Positions 10,066 through 22,800 of a stretch of 64,000 bases of DNA are shown here, one piece after another. Numbering within the stretch: position 1 is the stretch's first letter; the number at the start of each line of letters is the position of its first letter. This stretch comes from Hydrangea macrophylla (Eukaryota; Streptophyta; Magnoliopsida; Cornales; Hydrangeaceae): the NCBI GenBank assembly GCA_033977485.1, contig CM066998.1:27281501-27345500 (forward strand), in the 5' to 3' direction. The translations under genes were made by a program, and so were the position numbers. The notes beneath the pieces are model-generated. The model was not told where the DNA came from, made no database searches, and was given only the letters and a program-made list of their open reading frames with translations.

Positions 10066-12441
10066 AGTGGGCCATTTCATTCATCATCAATGAGGAAAAC
10101 ATATAAAGTTGCATTGGCATTCATCATCAATAAGAAAAACAAATAAGTTGCATTGGGATGAGGCAAAATATGCACCAAACATAATAAAGGCATAGATACC
10201 CAATGTACACACAAAAATTTTGAATTTTCATCTATTCCAAAATCAAAATCTCGTCTATTAATCCAAAATCAACACTACATTTCTTATACACTAGTACAAA
10301 AATGCTTCTCACAAAAACGTCCATGGTCAGTAACTTCGTTCTTTAGCTCCCCGAACATGATCAAGAACTATATCTCTTTGTTTATTTAGCGGATCCAGTA
10401 CCCAATCTACAACAAATCGCTTTCGGATGTTTTGAATGTGTTCCTGCAAAACCATAACAACGCAAAGTTATAAATATTAAATAGTTGTGGAAGTGAATGA
10501 TGAGACAAAAGGGCTGTGAGAGGGCATTGGTACCAAGGAGAACGACGACGTGAGTCTTCCATCCCAGCATTCAAAATACTTCAGCATAAATATATCGCAT
10601 GAGTTGCTGCAAGTGTGAGGAATACATAAGGTATCTACAATCGATTTGGAAAAGGAACATAGCTGAAAAAACCAAGTAAATACACAGTAATGAGTAATTG
10701 TACTTGTCATCCTCCTGTTGTGGGACTGGTTATGGCACAATAGGAAACTCGAGGACGTTGTTCTTATAACTGCTTGCTGATAAAATCTTGTGCATGGCAT
10801 CTCGCTTAGATCCACCAATTTGGATAGTATTAGATTGAATACAAAAATAGGCACTAACACAGAAACTATTCATGGAAATTGGACTTACAAAATGCGTCTC
10901 ACAAAAACCATGCTTTCTTCATCAAGACATTCCAATCTAGAGTCTAGCAAGTCAATCCTCTTGTCCCGAAGATTGATAACAATAGAATACCAATGGCTGT
11001 GTCGTATGACTGGGACAAAAATCTACATCAAAATAAGTTGCATAAAACAAAGTTGCTAACTAAACGTGTACCAAAGCGGAATTGCCAACCTAATTTATAG
11101 AGGCTAAAATTTTACCAATTCTGCCTTTGCTATGTTAGATCCGTCAAAATAGTCATCACGATAGTGGTACTCCAGTTGCTTTATGCTAAAGTTGGACTTG
11201 TTTTTTTCCCATAAGTCTATGTAAAACTGCAAGAATGCTAATGTAAGACACCAATGTATCGTTAAATCAATAGGAAGAATGAAAGAGATGGATGAGTTAC
11301 CGCAAATTCGGGATGCATGATAAGTCATCGGCGTTGCATTTTACCTTTAACCTCAATCATATTAGAAGGCCGAGTCATCATCAAGCTTGAGGCTGATAAC
11401 ACTACCTGCAAGTGATGAACCATTAATCCAGGCATATAAATACCAAAAATGGTTTAAGTAGAGATCCGTTGAAATTCCAAAGTATTCACATACTAAAGTT
11501 GAAAGCCATCCCCGCGGACCCATTGAACTTGCAAAGTCATCATGATCAACAGGCGTCTTAGCCCCGATATGAAGAATATTTAACCTACAAAAGATAAGCA
11601 TAAAGGCATTCTTTAGCTTTTGTCCCGAAGACGTGTAATTGTAGGTTAACTTACATTTTCTCCTTATCTTTACGAGTAGGTCGACGGGTGCAATATCTCC
11701 ACACAGCATTCTCTTCAGATGTCAATTGGGTAATCACAATATGTGGCATTGAAATATATGGGGACTGTTGTTGTGGCCCTGGCTGGGTTACTCGTCGAGG
11801 TCGTTGACCATAAGCTGGTTGGGACACTGTGGAATTTTTAGGGGAGATTGGACCAAAAGATTGCTTGAAAAAATCCCGGACTATCGGGGAAAATTCTCGG
11901 ATGATGGGGGTTACACTCAGAGATTGCGGTGGAGGGGTAATGGTGGTCTTTGGCCTACTGATGATTCACCACACAGAGCATCAATAGTACGGAGCTGTCC
12001 CTCTACAACATGGGTAAAAGCTACTAGCATCTCTTGTGCTTCAGAGTGGATGCGATCATACACAGCTTGAATAGCCTGCCAAGTAAAAGCTAACATGAAT
12101 AACTATTAATAAAGTTGGATAACTTATATATTACGTAGAACTTTAACAAACCGGATTCTTAAACACAGGAAGGCCTCCTTTGAGAGCATCGTTGCTGCCT
12201 TTATATTTACTTTGAGGTCATTGTCTTTTTGTTATGGACGACATCTCCATTTGCACTCTTTCACAAACGTTGTCATCATCCCACGCACTAATGACATAGC
12301 TGCCCGCATGATTGGGTGTAACGCCGAGAGGGGCACGATTGAAATACAAGATCTGCAATAAATCATCTCAGCATACTATTACAATCTTACAAAAATGAAG
12401 GAAACTCAAAAAACATATTGGGAACAATTAATGTGAGGTAT

Positions 12442-12446
12442 TTACA
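12442..12446. repeat. Target-site duplication TTACA (left) of solo LTR
   Basis: TTACA directly precedes the LTR and is repeated at 15519-15523 directly after it. Confidence 0.9.
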
Positions 12447-15400
12447 TGTAATGTTTCAGAATTTTAATAAGGGTAATTGGGTAATTTTGCATGTTCTGTG
12501 TGGACTGGTATTTTAATTTACTGTATTTAAATTTTTCAGAGCATGATTAAATTATTTTATTTTGTCTTTCATATGCTTTAGAAATTAATTTCTGTACCCG
12601 TGGATGTGTTTATTTAATTTTGGGGTTACACCGTTGGGTCAAACTGTCCATTGGAACACCAAACATTTTATTTTTGTAGCATACAAGAGAGTGGGTCCCA
12701 CCCCACTCCCTATAGCCGACCAAACTCTCCCCATTCCCTCATTACTCACGTTTCATTCACTCCTTCTCATTCTCTTCTTCCCTTTCAACCTTCAAGAGCC
12801 AAGAACATTCAAAGATCTTCATCCCTCCTCCATCTCTAACTTCAAGATTTCAAGGGATTGTCAAGGAGTTCATTATCTAGCATCTCTAACCATCCTAGAG
12901 CTTGGAATCATCATTTGGTAAGCTTTCTAGAAAACCCCCAAATTCTAGGGTTTCACTAGATTTCAAAATTTTGGGTATTGATTGAGCTTCTCTTCTCTTT
13001 TATAGCTTCCTTGGAGTATATAGAGTATCTCTTTCACATCCTAACCATTTCTATGGAGGATTTCTAGTGTGGGTAAGTTTTCCCAATCTCTAGCAACCTA
13101 GGGTTTATTAGCTTTATGTTTCTATCCTAACCTTGGGTTGTTATTGCTTAGTGTAGTCTTCTTGAAGCATCCTTCAAAATTTGGCAAGCTTTGGAGCTAC
13201 TTGGATTTTTCTTTTCTAGCTCTCTTGAATATTTCCTTGTTTGGAAGCTAAGCATTGAGGTAGATTTACATTGTGCAATTATATATGTTATACTTGCCTA
13301 AGGTGTTTTGAGTTCATATATATGTGCTAGGAGATAATTTAGACACATGCAATGGGTATTTCCCCAAAGTTGTAATGTAAGGGTTGTATGCCAAATTGTG
13401 GAATTATATGCCTTGGTTGTACTAGTTGAAAGTTTGGGGGTGTTAAATGTAATTAAAATGAAGTTATGAGAATAATTTAGACGCATGCATTAGGTTTTCC
13501 CCAAAGTTGTAAATTTATGGTTATATGCCTAATTGTGAATTTACATGTTTTGGTTGTCCTATAATTGATTATGTGATGCTAGACGTGCCTAGGATGCTCC
13601 CTTTATGTGTAAAAGCATGTTAGGACGTTAGTTTAGAAATCCTTGTTAGGAGTGCTATATTATGAATTTTAATTTAACTCTTGATGTCTTTAATACATGT
13701 TCAACATGCAAGAATTATTGTGTTCATTATTTTGTTGGAGCATCTATGTTGTCATTTTAAACATTTCATGCATTGAGGCCAAATCGGCAAACATTCAAAT
13801 ATCACGACACAAAGGTTTTATTTGAAAAAGAGAGAAAAACCCCATGTGTGGGAATTTTGGTTTAAGAAATCCGGACGTGGGTTGTGATGTAAGACATGGA
13901 GAATGACCCTTAGAAACATTCAAACTCCAAACTATATTCGGGTAGCTCCCGGAAGTTGGTATGCTACACTCCATGCGTGGGTGGCTCATGGCCCGGTAAC
14001 GAGAGAGATGTGCATTTGTCACGCATAGCCTTGTGGCTTTAAACATTTCATGGTAGTCATGGTGGCGATTCATTGCATCTCATTTCATTTTAGTCATGGA
14101 TAGCATATAGATTTGTTACAATGTTGTCTACGAGCCGTCGTTCTCATAAAAACGACAAAACATTTTTCAGGTGAGCTTGATAAGGTCAAATGGCACATGT
14201 GACCGACGTATAGACGTTGATGTATTTTGTTCTATTTTGAGGATTCGTGTCTACATATGAAAATAGATAGTTCTCATGTGAATTTTAGTCTTTGAGAAGT
14301 TTGTAATAGTTAGAGCTCTTCAAGAAAATTGTTGTATTACTTTTATTAAACTTCTAAAGTTTGGAATCCATAATTTTGTCATCGGAAGGTCTTGTTGTAA
14401 GTTTGATGGACAAGTGTTAGTCCTTTTATTTATGTTATGTAACTATGTTTCCGAGACCGTAGCATTTCTTCTAAAGTTTTATGTATGTGTCTGGATTTTA
14501 GTCCTTGCCGGATTCGTTTATGTTTGGTTTTGTTCCTACCGGACTCATTGTTATTTTATTTTGAATCCTTACCGGATTCGGTTATGTATATTTTGTCCTT
14601 GCCGGACTCTTCACATTTCAATGGAATCCTTGCCGGATTTACACTTTTGCTTTAAAATGAAATGTTTCAAAATCTCTCTCTCTCCCAATCTCTCCCATTC
14701 TCTTTCTCTTTCTCCCTCTATTTGATCTCTTTCCATTTCTCAAACTTTCTTTTCTTTTGCTTATGTTGGAATTATATTTTTTCTTAAAATGTATCCGAAT
14801 GTGAAAATACACGTGTGTGTGTGTTTAGAATACCTTCCCTCTATATCTCTCCCTATCTCTCCCTATATCTCTCTCCCAATCTCTCTCCCTCCCATTCTTC
14901 CTCTCCTTATCTCTTTCACTTCTCGTTTTCAATAAATTTCGAGTACATGAAGTTCCGTTTGATCTAGACACGTGTTATATGTCATTTAGGACTCGTTTAG
15001 TCATATATCGGTGTTTAAACTTGAGGATTTAGCATAGTTGGGAACATTCCAAAATGCTGTCAAAATGCTGTCAAGAATGCTGTCAAATAAAAACTGCTAC
15101 TGTTTTTTTTTGTTTTCTGCCCAAACGGTGAAGATTTGGAAAAAATGCCATTTGATGAAAGTTGTGCAGAATCGAATTTTACATGGACTCTCGCGAACAG
15201 AATGTAAAAGTTTCAAATATATAGTTACTTACGGGTGTTTTAGAATTCAGCAACTATCTAAAAATGGTCTTTTTATCAAATTTATTGTATTCCTTGAACT
15301 AGTGTTTGATCGGATGGTCTTTTAATCAAATGTTCAAATGCTTTTACCTTTGTTTGAATCGTTGACTTGTAAGTCCATTTTGGATTTACGTATTAGTAAG

Positions 15401-15518
15401 TCATCCTTGTAGGAATCCCCGTGGGTTTCCAAAGTCGCTTCCGCATTTGTGATTGGGTTTTACTTCATTTCTCTCTATCTTTCCTCTTTCCTCGCGCTTC
15501 GGTTTCCGGGGCGTGACA
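12447..15518 (+). mobile_element. Solo LTR (3072 bp), same gypsy family as 27243-38765
   Basis: It starts TGTAATGTTTCAG and ends CGGGGCGTGACA, flanked by the 5-bp duplication TTACA on both sides, with no internal region. It matches the two LTRs at 27243-30498 and 35486-38765 along its length with small indels. A solo LTR with intact duplication shows deletion of a full element by recombination between its own LTRs. It sits in an intron of the ULP1-like gene, a few bases past the splice donor GTATGT. It includes the CCTTGCCGGA repeat at about 14500-14645. Short open frames within it are not genes. Confidence 0.95.
14500..14645 (+). repeat. TCCTTGCCGGA short-motif array in LTR
   Basis: Five copies of TCCT(T/A)(G/C)CCGGA(T/C)TC spaced about 25-40 bp apart, separated by TTTATGTTTGG-like or TTATTTTATTTTGAA-like spacers. 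The array recurs in the other two copies of this LTR at 29275-29412 and 37540-37680. Confidence 0.75.
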
Positions 15519-16776
15519 TTACATACCATCAAGAAAAACAAACATCCACCGCTGGACAACCTACTACTCTTTGTGCACTTGTATTTTTTAACCTCTGTGA
15601 TAAGCCATTCAAGTATGAACTCAGCCCAATTATACTTTTGTGCTGATGACGCAACAGAAATGGCTGGCATAAGTCGAGGACTTGCGACATCCTTGGTGGT
15701 GGGGCAAAGGAAACACCCCAGTAAGAGCAATAAGAAAGTTGGTTTAAAACTCGAGTTTTCCACCCCATTAATAACGACATCTCATAATGCTTTCAAGGAT
15801 GCTGATTGGATTTGGGAATGAAGGACTTGCAACTTTTCCTTATCAACCTCCCGGGGCACTCGATGTCCTGCACTTAGGACCCCAAGGATAATACCCACAT
15901 CAGCTTCAGTAACGACAATAGGGTCTGACCCAGCAACTTGAAGAGTCCTCCATTCGGGGTCAAAACGTTCCAACAACACGGGCATAAACTCTCGAGGCAA
16001 ATGTTGGAATCTAAACTCCGTCGCAAATCCAAACCCCATTGATTTAACAGAAGCTACCTTCTTCTTGTTTGTTGCTATGCCAGTCGAGACACCAACCACC
16101 ATCTTTGGGGAACATCGTGTACCGAAAGCAACAGGCTAAAAGTGAATAAAACACATTTACAAATAGAAGTTAGAAAATGAAACTAGTAATTCATAAATTC
16201 TTGGAAATAAGGCAAAGGGAAATACTAGAGGCCTCTTCTTCGATTGCATATCCTGTTTAACTTTGAAGTTCTCCCTCTCTAGTTTTGCATCCGTAATATA
16301 TGGAGCTCTTTCTTCATGCGTCATATCTTTCCACCATGCCGCTGCAAACTGAGATATCTGCATAATAGACAAGCATGATTTTTAAGAACATAATAATAGT
16401 TAAGGAAAACAATTATTGATAATGATTTCTTAACCACCTCAGTAAAATCATGGCCAAAGTCAAAGCCTTTATGGCCTAGTCCTTTGCATACATCAGCACT
16501 ATAATTTATATTAAAAAAAAGATAGGTTAGAGGTACCATCATGTATCATGTTGAATAAGAAAAATAAATTAGTCTGACTCACAAGAATCTCGTCCAACCG
16601 GTCTGGTTCTTCTTTGCAATATTCAATGGTGAAGAAGCTTTTCTCTTCCTACTATCGGCCAGTGATGGATGTTTTGGAGATGAGGGCTATTTTGGAGGTA
16701 GCGGCTCCGAACTTGTGGGCGTGTCACTTTTTTGCTGATCAATATTCCTCCCTGCTTTAGCCTTTACTCTTGCCAT

Positions 16777-19411
16777 TTAACCTGATCTGAATTGCATATA
16801 TAAAGTATCAAATTTGCACAAATAAACTCTAAGAATTCCTAATAAAGGTTTGGAAGTAGTAAATAATGCATAACTTGGTATGTAAGTACAATAAACCCAA
16901 TCTGGAGTTTCGTAATTGAATATTCTACACTATAGTTAGCTATTCTACACTATAGTTATCTGTAACTTGCACCGTCCGTTTGTAACAGTTGCTCTCAACA
17001 TTATGCTGGCTTGCTCCTTGCATTGTGGTGACTTGCTCCTAACAATTTATAAGTTGCACCAAGATATGGGTCACTACATGAAACATTACATACAAATCAA
17101 GCACTGGAGTAGCATTTTGATTTCTAAAAGTTAATCCAAAGACACAAAAGATCAAACCGAGGCTTCAATTCAAGTAAAGATAACTTCTCGAAGAAGATGA
17201 CACTCGAGAGTGAGAGTGTTGGATCAAATGCGAGTATTCCAGTTTTTAGAGTTTATTCTTCAAATTCCCCTAATCTTTCCGCCACAATCTCTATCCCTCA
17301 ACAAAATAAACAACTATGAGGGCAATGGGCCAGAGACCGCACCAAAAATAGCCCTAAGAAATTACTCTCCACTTAACTATCTAAATATTTTTAACACATT
17401 AAGTTTATAAATACGCGACAAATACATTGTGTTACCAATTCATCGCGTGTGCTCGACCGCTAATATATGTTTATAAATATGTAGCAAGATGTTTACCAAC
17501 TAGGTATAACCCGTGGCTAAAGCCACTACCGAGCAATCCTAACCTAGCCGTGTAGTAGAGGATATTCAATCTAAGGTAGAACCCTTTTCTTTGTTTGGTT
17601 AGTACGATTGGAAACAGTAAACAATCAATTTGTAACATCAAGGCAGTGAAAGTGACACGTATCAAACTAAATTCATAGCAAGAGTTGTGCCACATCATAT
17701 ATGTATATCAAATTACTAATAAAAAAGTAGTGCAACTGTTCTTTTGCTACAACTCTTAATCCAATCTTAAAAATGTCAACAGAGTGATAGAGTCATTTAA
17801 TTGAGTAAATCGATTACATGATTGATAAAATGGTACAAACTGAAAGTTATATCACTAAGTCAAACTGGATTTAGGAGCCTACCCAAATTTTTTGGGGCAG
17901 TATAGTAGAACCAAAGTAACATTAACCTAAAACAACGAAAGAAAATCAGGGCCCACACCTTCCAAGGAGAGAAACAGCACCTCTCGGAAAAATTTAAGCG
18001 ATTGAAAGTTTCCTTATATATTTAAAACCCTTTTCCTTCTATTTCTTTCACTAAATCTGCAAATCAAGCAGAGCATAAATAAATGATTGGAAATACAAAC
18101 AATCTTGCAAATTAGTTGCAACATCATAAAAATGCAGAACGTGTACAATAAACTTAAAGATCAATCAAGAGTTGTGAAATAGAAAAGAAAGAGAAATAGT
18201 GTTCAATAGTGTTCAAGCATTCTTATCCACTCAACTGAGTACCATACACTACACATGCACATACTCTCAAGAACACACACAGAGCAATAGCATTCAAGCC
18301 TTGTTATCCACTCAACTAAAAAATTTAATAGAAACAAAACCGTGATAACATTCTCGGGCTTAGGAAGTCTTACAAAGTAGAACATGGACACTGTGATAAC
18401 TGAGAACAAACAAAAAACAGTTACAGAAAATTACTTTCGGAAATTGGTAACACTTTCCTTGCTTTCTGTGCAGTAAAAGATAAAAGGGGCTGATTATGGG
18501 CAAATGCACCTAATTATAACCTTGTAAAAAGAATCAAACTATTTAGGGACTGTCATGGGGTGATTAGGGGCTATTTATGTACTATTTAGGGGCTGATTTG
18601 GGGGCTGTTTAGGGAACACACACATACACACACACAGACATAGTTCAACACCACAATCAAAAATCTGATAAGCTTAAGAAATATCCAAATTCATACCTGT
18701 GTCGTTGTCCAGCTTCCATGCCTTTGATTGGGTATGTATATACTTCCATGCCATTACTTAACCTTCCTCCCAATTCACAATTTCTCAATTTCAAAGAAGG
18801 AAACTGGATACTCAAATTACAATTTCTTTGTGCAATTTGATAAAAAGTGACTATGCACCTTTGCTAAGAGGATTCCCATGTGGGTGTTAAAAAGTAAATG
18901 TGCACAACATACACTTCTTCTATTTAGGGAACCACTCGTATAATACAAAAAAAACCAATGAATTTTCGCAAATAAGAAAACATCTGGAAAATGAAAGACA
19001 GGGTAATGAATTGTCCATGAAAGATAAACAATCAATTCTGACTCGAAAATAAGCTTCCATGGTTGACTTCCTAGAAAAAAGAACAGATGGAATATCACAT
19101 AGAAATGTGAACAAACATAAATAAATTAATAGGAAGCCTAGAAATTTAATAGAGAAAAAATCTGTGTAGCCAAAGAAGGAGAAAATAGAGAAGTAAGGGA
19201 GATCACTTTGAACGTGACCCACCAATACCCGCATAGAAATATCGTCGACTTTTGCATCCCTAGAAGTATCAATTGTGTTTATTTCACAATACCTTATGCA
19301 ATGAAAATAAATAAATTTTAGAAATGTCAAGTGTATATATATGGGTTTGTTTCAATAAAATTTCAGAAGCAAAAAATTTTATACACACACCCATATGAAA
19401 CACCAAGCAAT
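16777..19411. other. Non-coding region upstream of the ULP1-like gene
   Basis: About 2.6 kb, AT-rich. It contains a few isolated GTTGCTCC-like units (16985-17055), a duplicated block with TTATCCACTCAACT at about 18215 and 18305, and GGGGCTGATT-type short repeats at 18540-18610. No open frame with a recognisable domain. In the pre-CACTA arrangement it was continuous with 39577 onward, where a CT-rich 5' UTR-like stretch lies (39960-40140, minus strand, donor-like AATCCAAGGTCAG). Confidence 0.45.
19409..19411. repeat. Target-site duplication AAT (left) of CACTA
   Basis: AAT directly precedes CACTACAAG and is repeated at 39577-39579 after CTTGTAGTG. A 3-bp duplication is the rule for CACTA (En/Spm) transposons. 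Confidence 0.9.
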
Positions 19412-19443
19412 CACTACAAGAAAAAATGCTTTTTATGTCACTT
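19412..19443 (+). repeat. CACTA terminal inverted repeat, left
   Basis: Begins CACTACAAGAAAAAATGC and runs to ATGTCACTT. It differs from the right end (39545-39576, reverse complement) only at position 10 (A versus G). Confidence 0.95.
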
Positions 19444-19880
19444 TTTAAATTGCATTTATGTCACTTATATTTTGAGTGGCATAATTATTTAATGTATGAG
19501 CTTTTTATGTCACTTTTCAAGTATTTATGTCATTTTTTAAAAAAAGTGACATAAATAATAAAGTATTTATGTCACTTTTTGTATATAACGACATAAATAA
19601 TGAAGTTTATATGTCACTTTTTAAAAACAGACATAAAAAAAAAGCACGGTGGCAATTTTGTAAATAAAATATTTTATATTTATGTCAATTTATGTAAAAA
19701 GTGACATAAAAAAAACGTGGTGGCAATTTTGTAAATAAAATATTTTACATTTATGTCAGTTTATGTAAAAAGTGACATAAAAAAAATGCGGTGACAATTT
19801 TGTAAATAAATTATTTTATATTTATGTCGCTTTATGAAAAAGTGACATAAAAAATTTATGTAAAAAGTGACATAAATGAA
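19430..19880. repeat. CACTA subterminal repeats, left
   Basis: About ten copies of ATGTCACTTTT or its complement AAAAGTGACAT, often paired head to head across 10-20 bp. They include three near-identical blocks of about 80 bp (19622-19850) with GGTGGCAATTTTGTAAAT. In En/Spm such subterminal arrays bind the TNPA-type protein; here the role is inferred from position. Confidence 0.85.
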
Positions 19881-19899
19881 TTTGGCGGGCTGATGAAAA

Positions 19900-22800
19900 T
19901 TTATGCGCGGTGTATCTAAATTTTTTTTATTTCGTTTCTTTCATTCCCAAACCCTCTCCAAACCATCTCCATCGCACCTCTCCCTCCACCACCACGTCAC
20001 CCCCTGCTCGTGGCCATAACCGCCGCCGACTCCTCATTCCCTCAGCCACCGCCGCCTCCTCCTGCTCTCAGCCTCCTCCTCCTCCTCTCAGTCGCGACAA
20101 CTTCCTCCAAGATCTCCTCTCCTCCTCTCCAGGTTTCTCTATCTCTCTCTCTCACAAACCCCTCCTCCCTCTCTCGCTGACCCCCTCCTCCCTCTCTGTA
20201 TCATCGTTGCCGAGCTGCCGCTGCCCTCCTCTCACATAGCCACTGTCGCCGCTCGCTCCAGGATTTGTTCTGTCTGTCTGTCTCTCTCTCTCTCATTGTG
20301 TGTGTGTATACGATTATATATGCTCTGGATCAATATCGTTTTTGGGAATACGATTGTAGCTCCATTAGTCTGTGTAGATGTGAATACGATTATGTTATTT
20401 TATTTTTTGTTTTATAGAGACTCTGTTTGGTTGCTCAGAAAATGTGAGAGAAAATCTGGTTACAAACATTCTGTCAAAGGTACCATTTCTTTGCTCTTCG
20501 AACTGCGAACTCTGCAAATCGCAACCAATTTCTTCTCCGACTTGAAATCAGCTAGGTCACAGTGGATTTGGTCCTGTCTTTCAGACAATTGAATATATAT
20601 ATATATATATGCTTCGTTAATTCAGTAAAAACCTAATAATTTGATTTTCGTATTCAAATTTGGGATCTCTTTCTTTCAGACAGTTGAATTATTTCAAATT
20701 TTTTGAGTTCGTGTGAGTAAAAATTAGCCGTCGTAGTTCAGTTTTGGATCACACAAATTTACTTCTTGTAGTTTAAATTGTGTCATTTGATGACAAGAAG
20801 ATAGTTAGATTTTTGCAAATCCTGATTAAACTAGTGTTTTAGTTTAGAAATAGCAACTCTATGCATAATAAGGTGTTGTAATCCCATTACATTGCATTGT
20901 AATGTCTAAATGCGAGTGTTACATGATCTTAGAGAGAGGGGCTATGTTCTAAGAATTCATTTCATCAAGATCATATTTCTCCCTTTGTATATTGTGAAAG
21001 TCTCCTCTGCTATGATTCCAATGGTTTTTACTCAAATTCTTTGATAATATTATTGTTTTCCCAAAAAGGTAGTATAAATTTAGTATGAGCATCTCCAACC
21101 CATACTCAAACGTATCTCAAAGGAAACTTGAGTAAAATTTAAAAAAAAAAATGCCTCTCTAATACTTACCCAAAACTATATCAGAATTTGAGTGTGTGAA
21201 TAGTGTTATTTCAATTTGGGGTTTAAGCTCGAGTAGAATTCAATTTGGTATGAGTTTGAATCAAGGATTGGAGGAAGTTTTTGAGGTTTTCTTTTTACCC
21301 AAATTGAAATTTGGTGTGGGTTTAATGAGGTTTTCTTTTGAATGTTTAATCTTAGAGGCATAAAATTGTGGGGAATTTGAAAGAACGAACTACATTGAAT
21401 CTAAATTGAATTTATAAGGATCAAAGTCTCAAAATTAAATAATTATAAGGATCAAATTAAGTGACATCACTCTCAAATTATAAGGGTGAACTGATGATAC
21501 TAATCACTGTTAACAAAAATTGTTTAGAATCACAAAAAGGTCCTTCATTTGATGAGAAATGCTCTAAAAGTGAGACACATGTCACCTGGGAAGCATCCAA
21601 GGGATGTCCTTGATCATCTCATTTGCAACATAATGATTCAGAATCATTGAAACTAGTAACTTGGTGAACAATATCTTTATTGAACTAGGTAATTTTCTTA
21701 ACATTCTTTTAGAGCTTGCGAAGTAAAATCATATCTTTCCATGTGGTAGAGTGTTCTTCGGAGGTAATATATAGAATTACTTTTGAATTCGTTCATTTTA
21801 GTGGAGAAATTAAATTTTCTTCCTTTCTCTTATTAGTTAAACGCGTTGGATCATCTGAATTGGTTGTCCAAGTTCCATGGCCATAAGTCTTTAACAATGT
21901 TTTTTTCAAAGTTTCTGAAATGTGATAGATATTAGCTTCTTTTTTTTCACAACTCTTGATGTACTTAATGTCGTAGTGTGTATTTGATGAATGTTTAATA
22001 CCAGCAAACTGTCTTATCAATTGAATCTGTAGTGCTTCATTCCAAATAGACATGATTGACTCACTTACTTTCTAAGAGCCCATTTGGCCTAGATTTTTCG
22101 AGGAAACAAGCACTTATAAGTTATTTCTAAGTTATTGTTTAAAACTTGTGACCGTTTGGATTTTTTATAGCCTTTTAAAAATCGAAAATAGAGTAAAGAG
22201 CACACTAAGAATGATGACTTTAGCTGAAAGAAGAAGAGCGCAGTTAATGAAGGTCTAAAATTGTGAAATGTCTGATCATCCAATTGTTTTTATTTTGTAG
22301 CCACCAAATGGAGCTCTTCTAAAGGCTATGACATGCAAAGGTATTGGGGGGTCACTGCTCTGTTATTACAAGTCTGTCTTCACATTTTCTATTTATATTT
22401 TTTGTCATAAAGTTATCATTGTTACCTTGTTACCTTTATTAAAACATTTTCTTTTCAAATTGCCTTTTCATGGAGAGCTACCTGGAGATTATGGTCTCAT
22501 TGTTACCTTTATTAAAACATTTGACTTTCTGAAAATTCTACGCCATAAAGTTATCACATGCTGGGATGCAACAGAAGCAGCAATACTTTACAGATTCAGG
22601 GAACATATTGGACTGGGAAATGTGCTTTAGAATTGGAATTTCATGTAGATCATATTTTTCCCAATGAGCAACTCTATATCTGTAATCATTCTATGCACTA
22701 GGTCTAAACTCAAATCTCATGTAATTTATATGAAGTAGCAATGCGTCTCTCGTTGCAATTTCTAATCACCATGTTCGGCATTATATTTAGCCATTGTCAC

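Larger units (their letters stand above)
10450..16776 (-). pseudogene. ULP1-like cysteine protease gene of transposon type (SUMO-protease family), broken
   Basis: Multi-exon gene read right to left. Exon 1 (16583-16776) starts MARVKAKAG and has an in-frame TAG at codon 30 (16687-16689). Exon 2 is 16438-16500. Exon 3 (16226-16357) resembles an HMG box (AAAWWKDMTHEERAPYI). Exon 4 (15527-16135) carries MGFGFATEFRFQHLPREF and GGCLFFLM, with an in-frame TGA at 15782. After an intron holding the solo LTR, exon 5 starts at 12352 (ILYFNRAPLG); more exons follow at about 11650-12078 and 11500-11585. The ULP1 core is visible at 10889-11022 (IFVPVIRHSHWYSIVINL, catalytic His) and at about 10530-10662 (SNSCDIFMLKYFECWDG, Cys region; the family has DCG before [IV]F). 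A frame change precedes the Cys region. Family members remove SUMO from proteins; this copy cannot be functional. Exon limits are approximate where not given exactly. Confidence 0.75.

Noticed and set aside
13795..14073. A 92-codon minus-strand frame repeated at 28567-28845 and 36834-37112
   Set aside because: Conserved only because it lies in three copies of one LTR; no domain, and the surrounding LTR is equally conserved.
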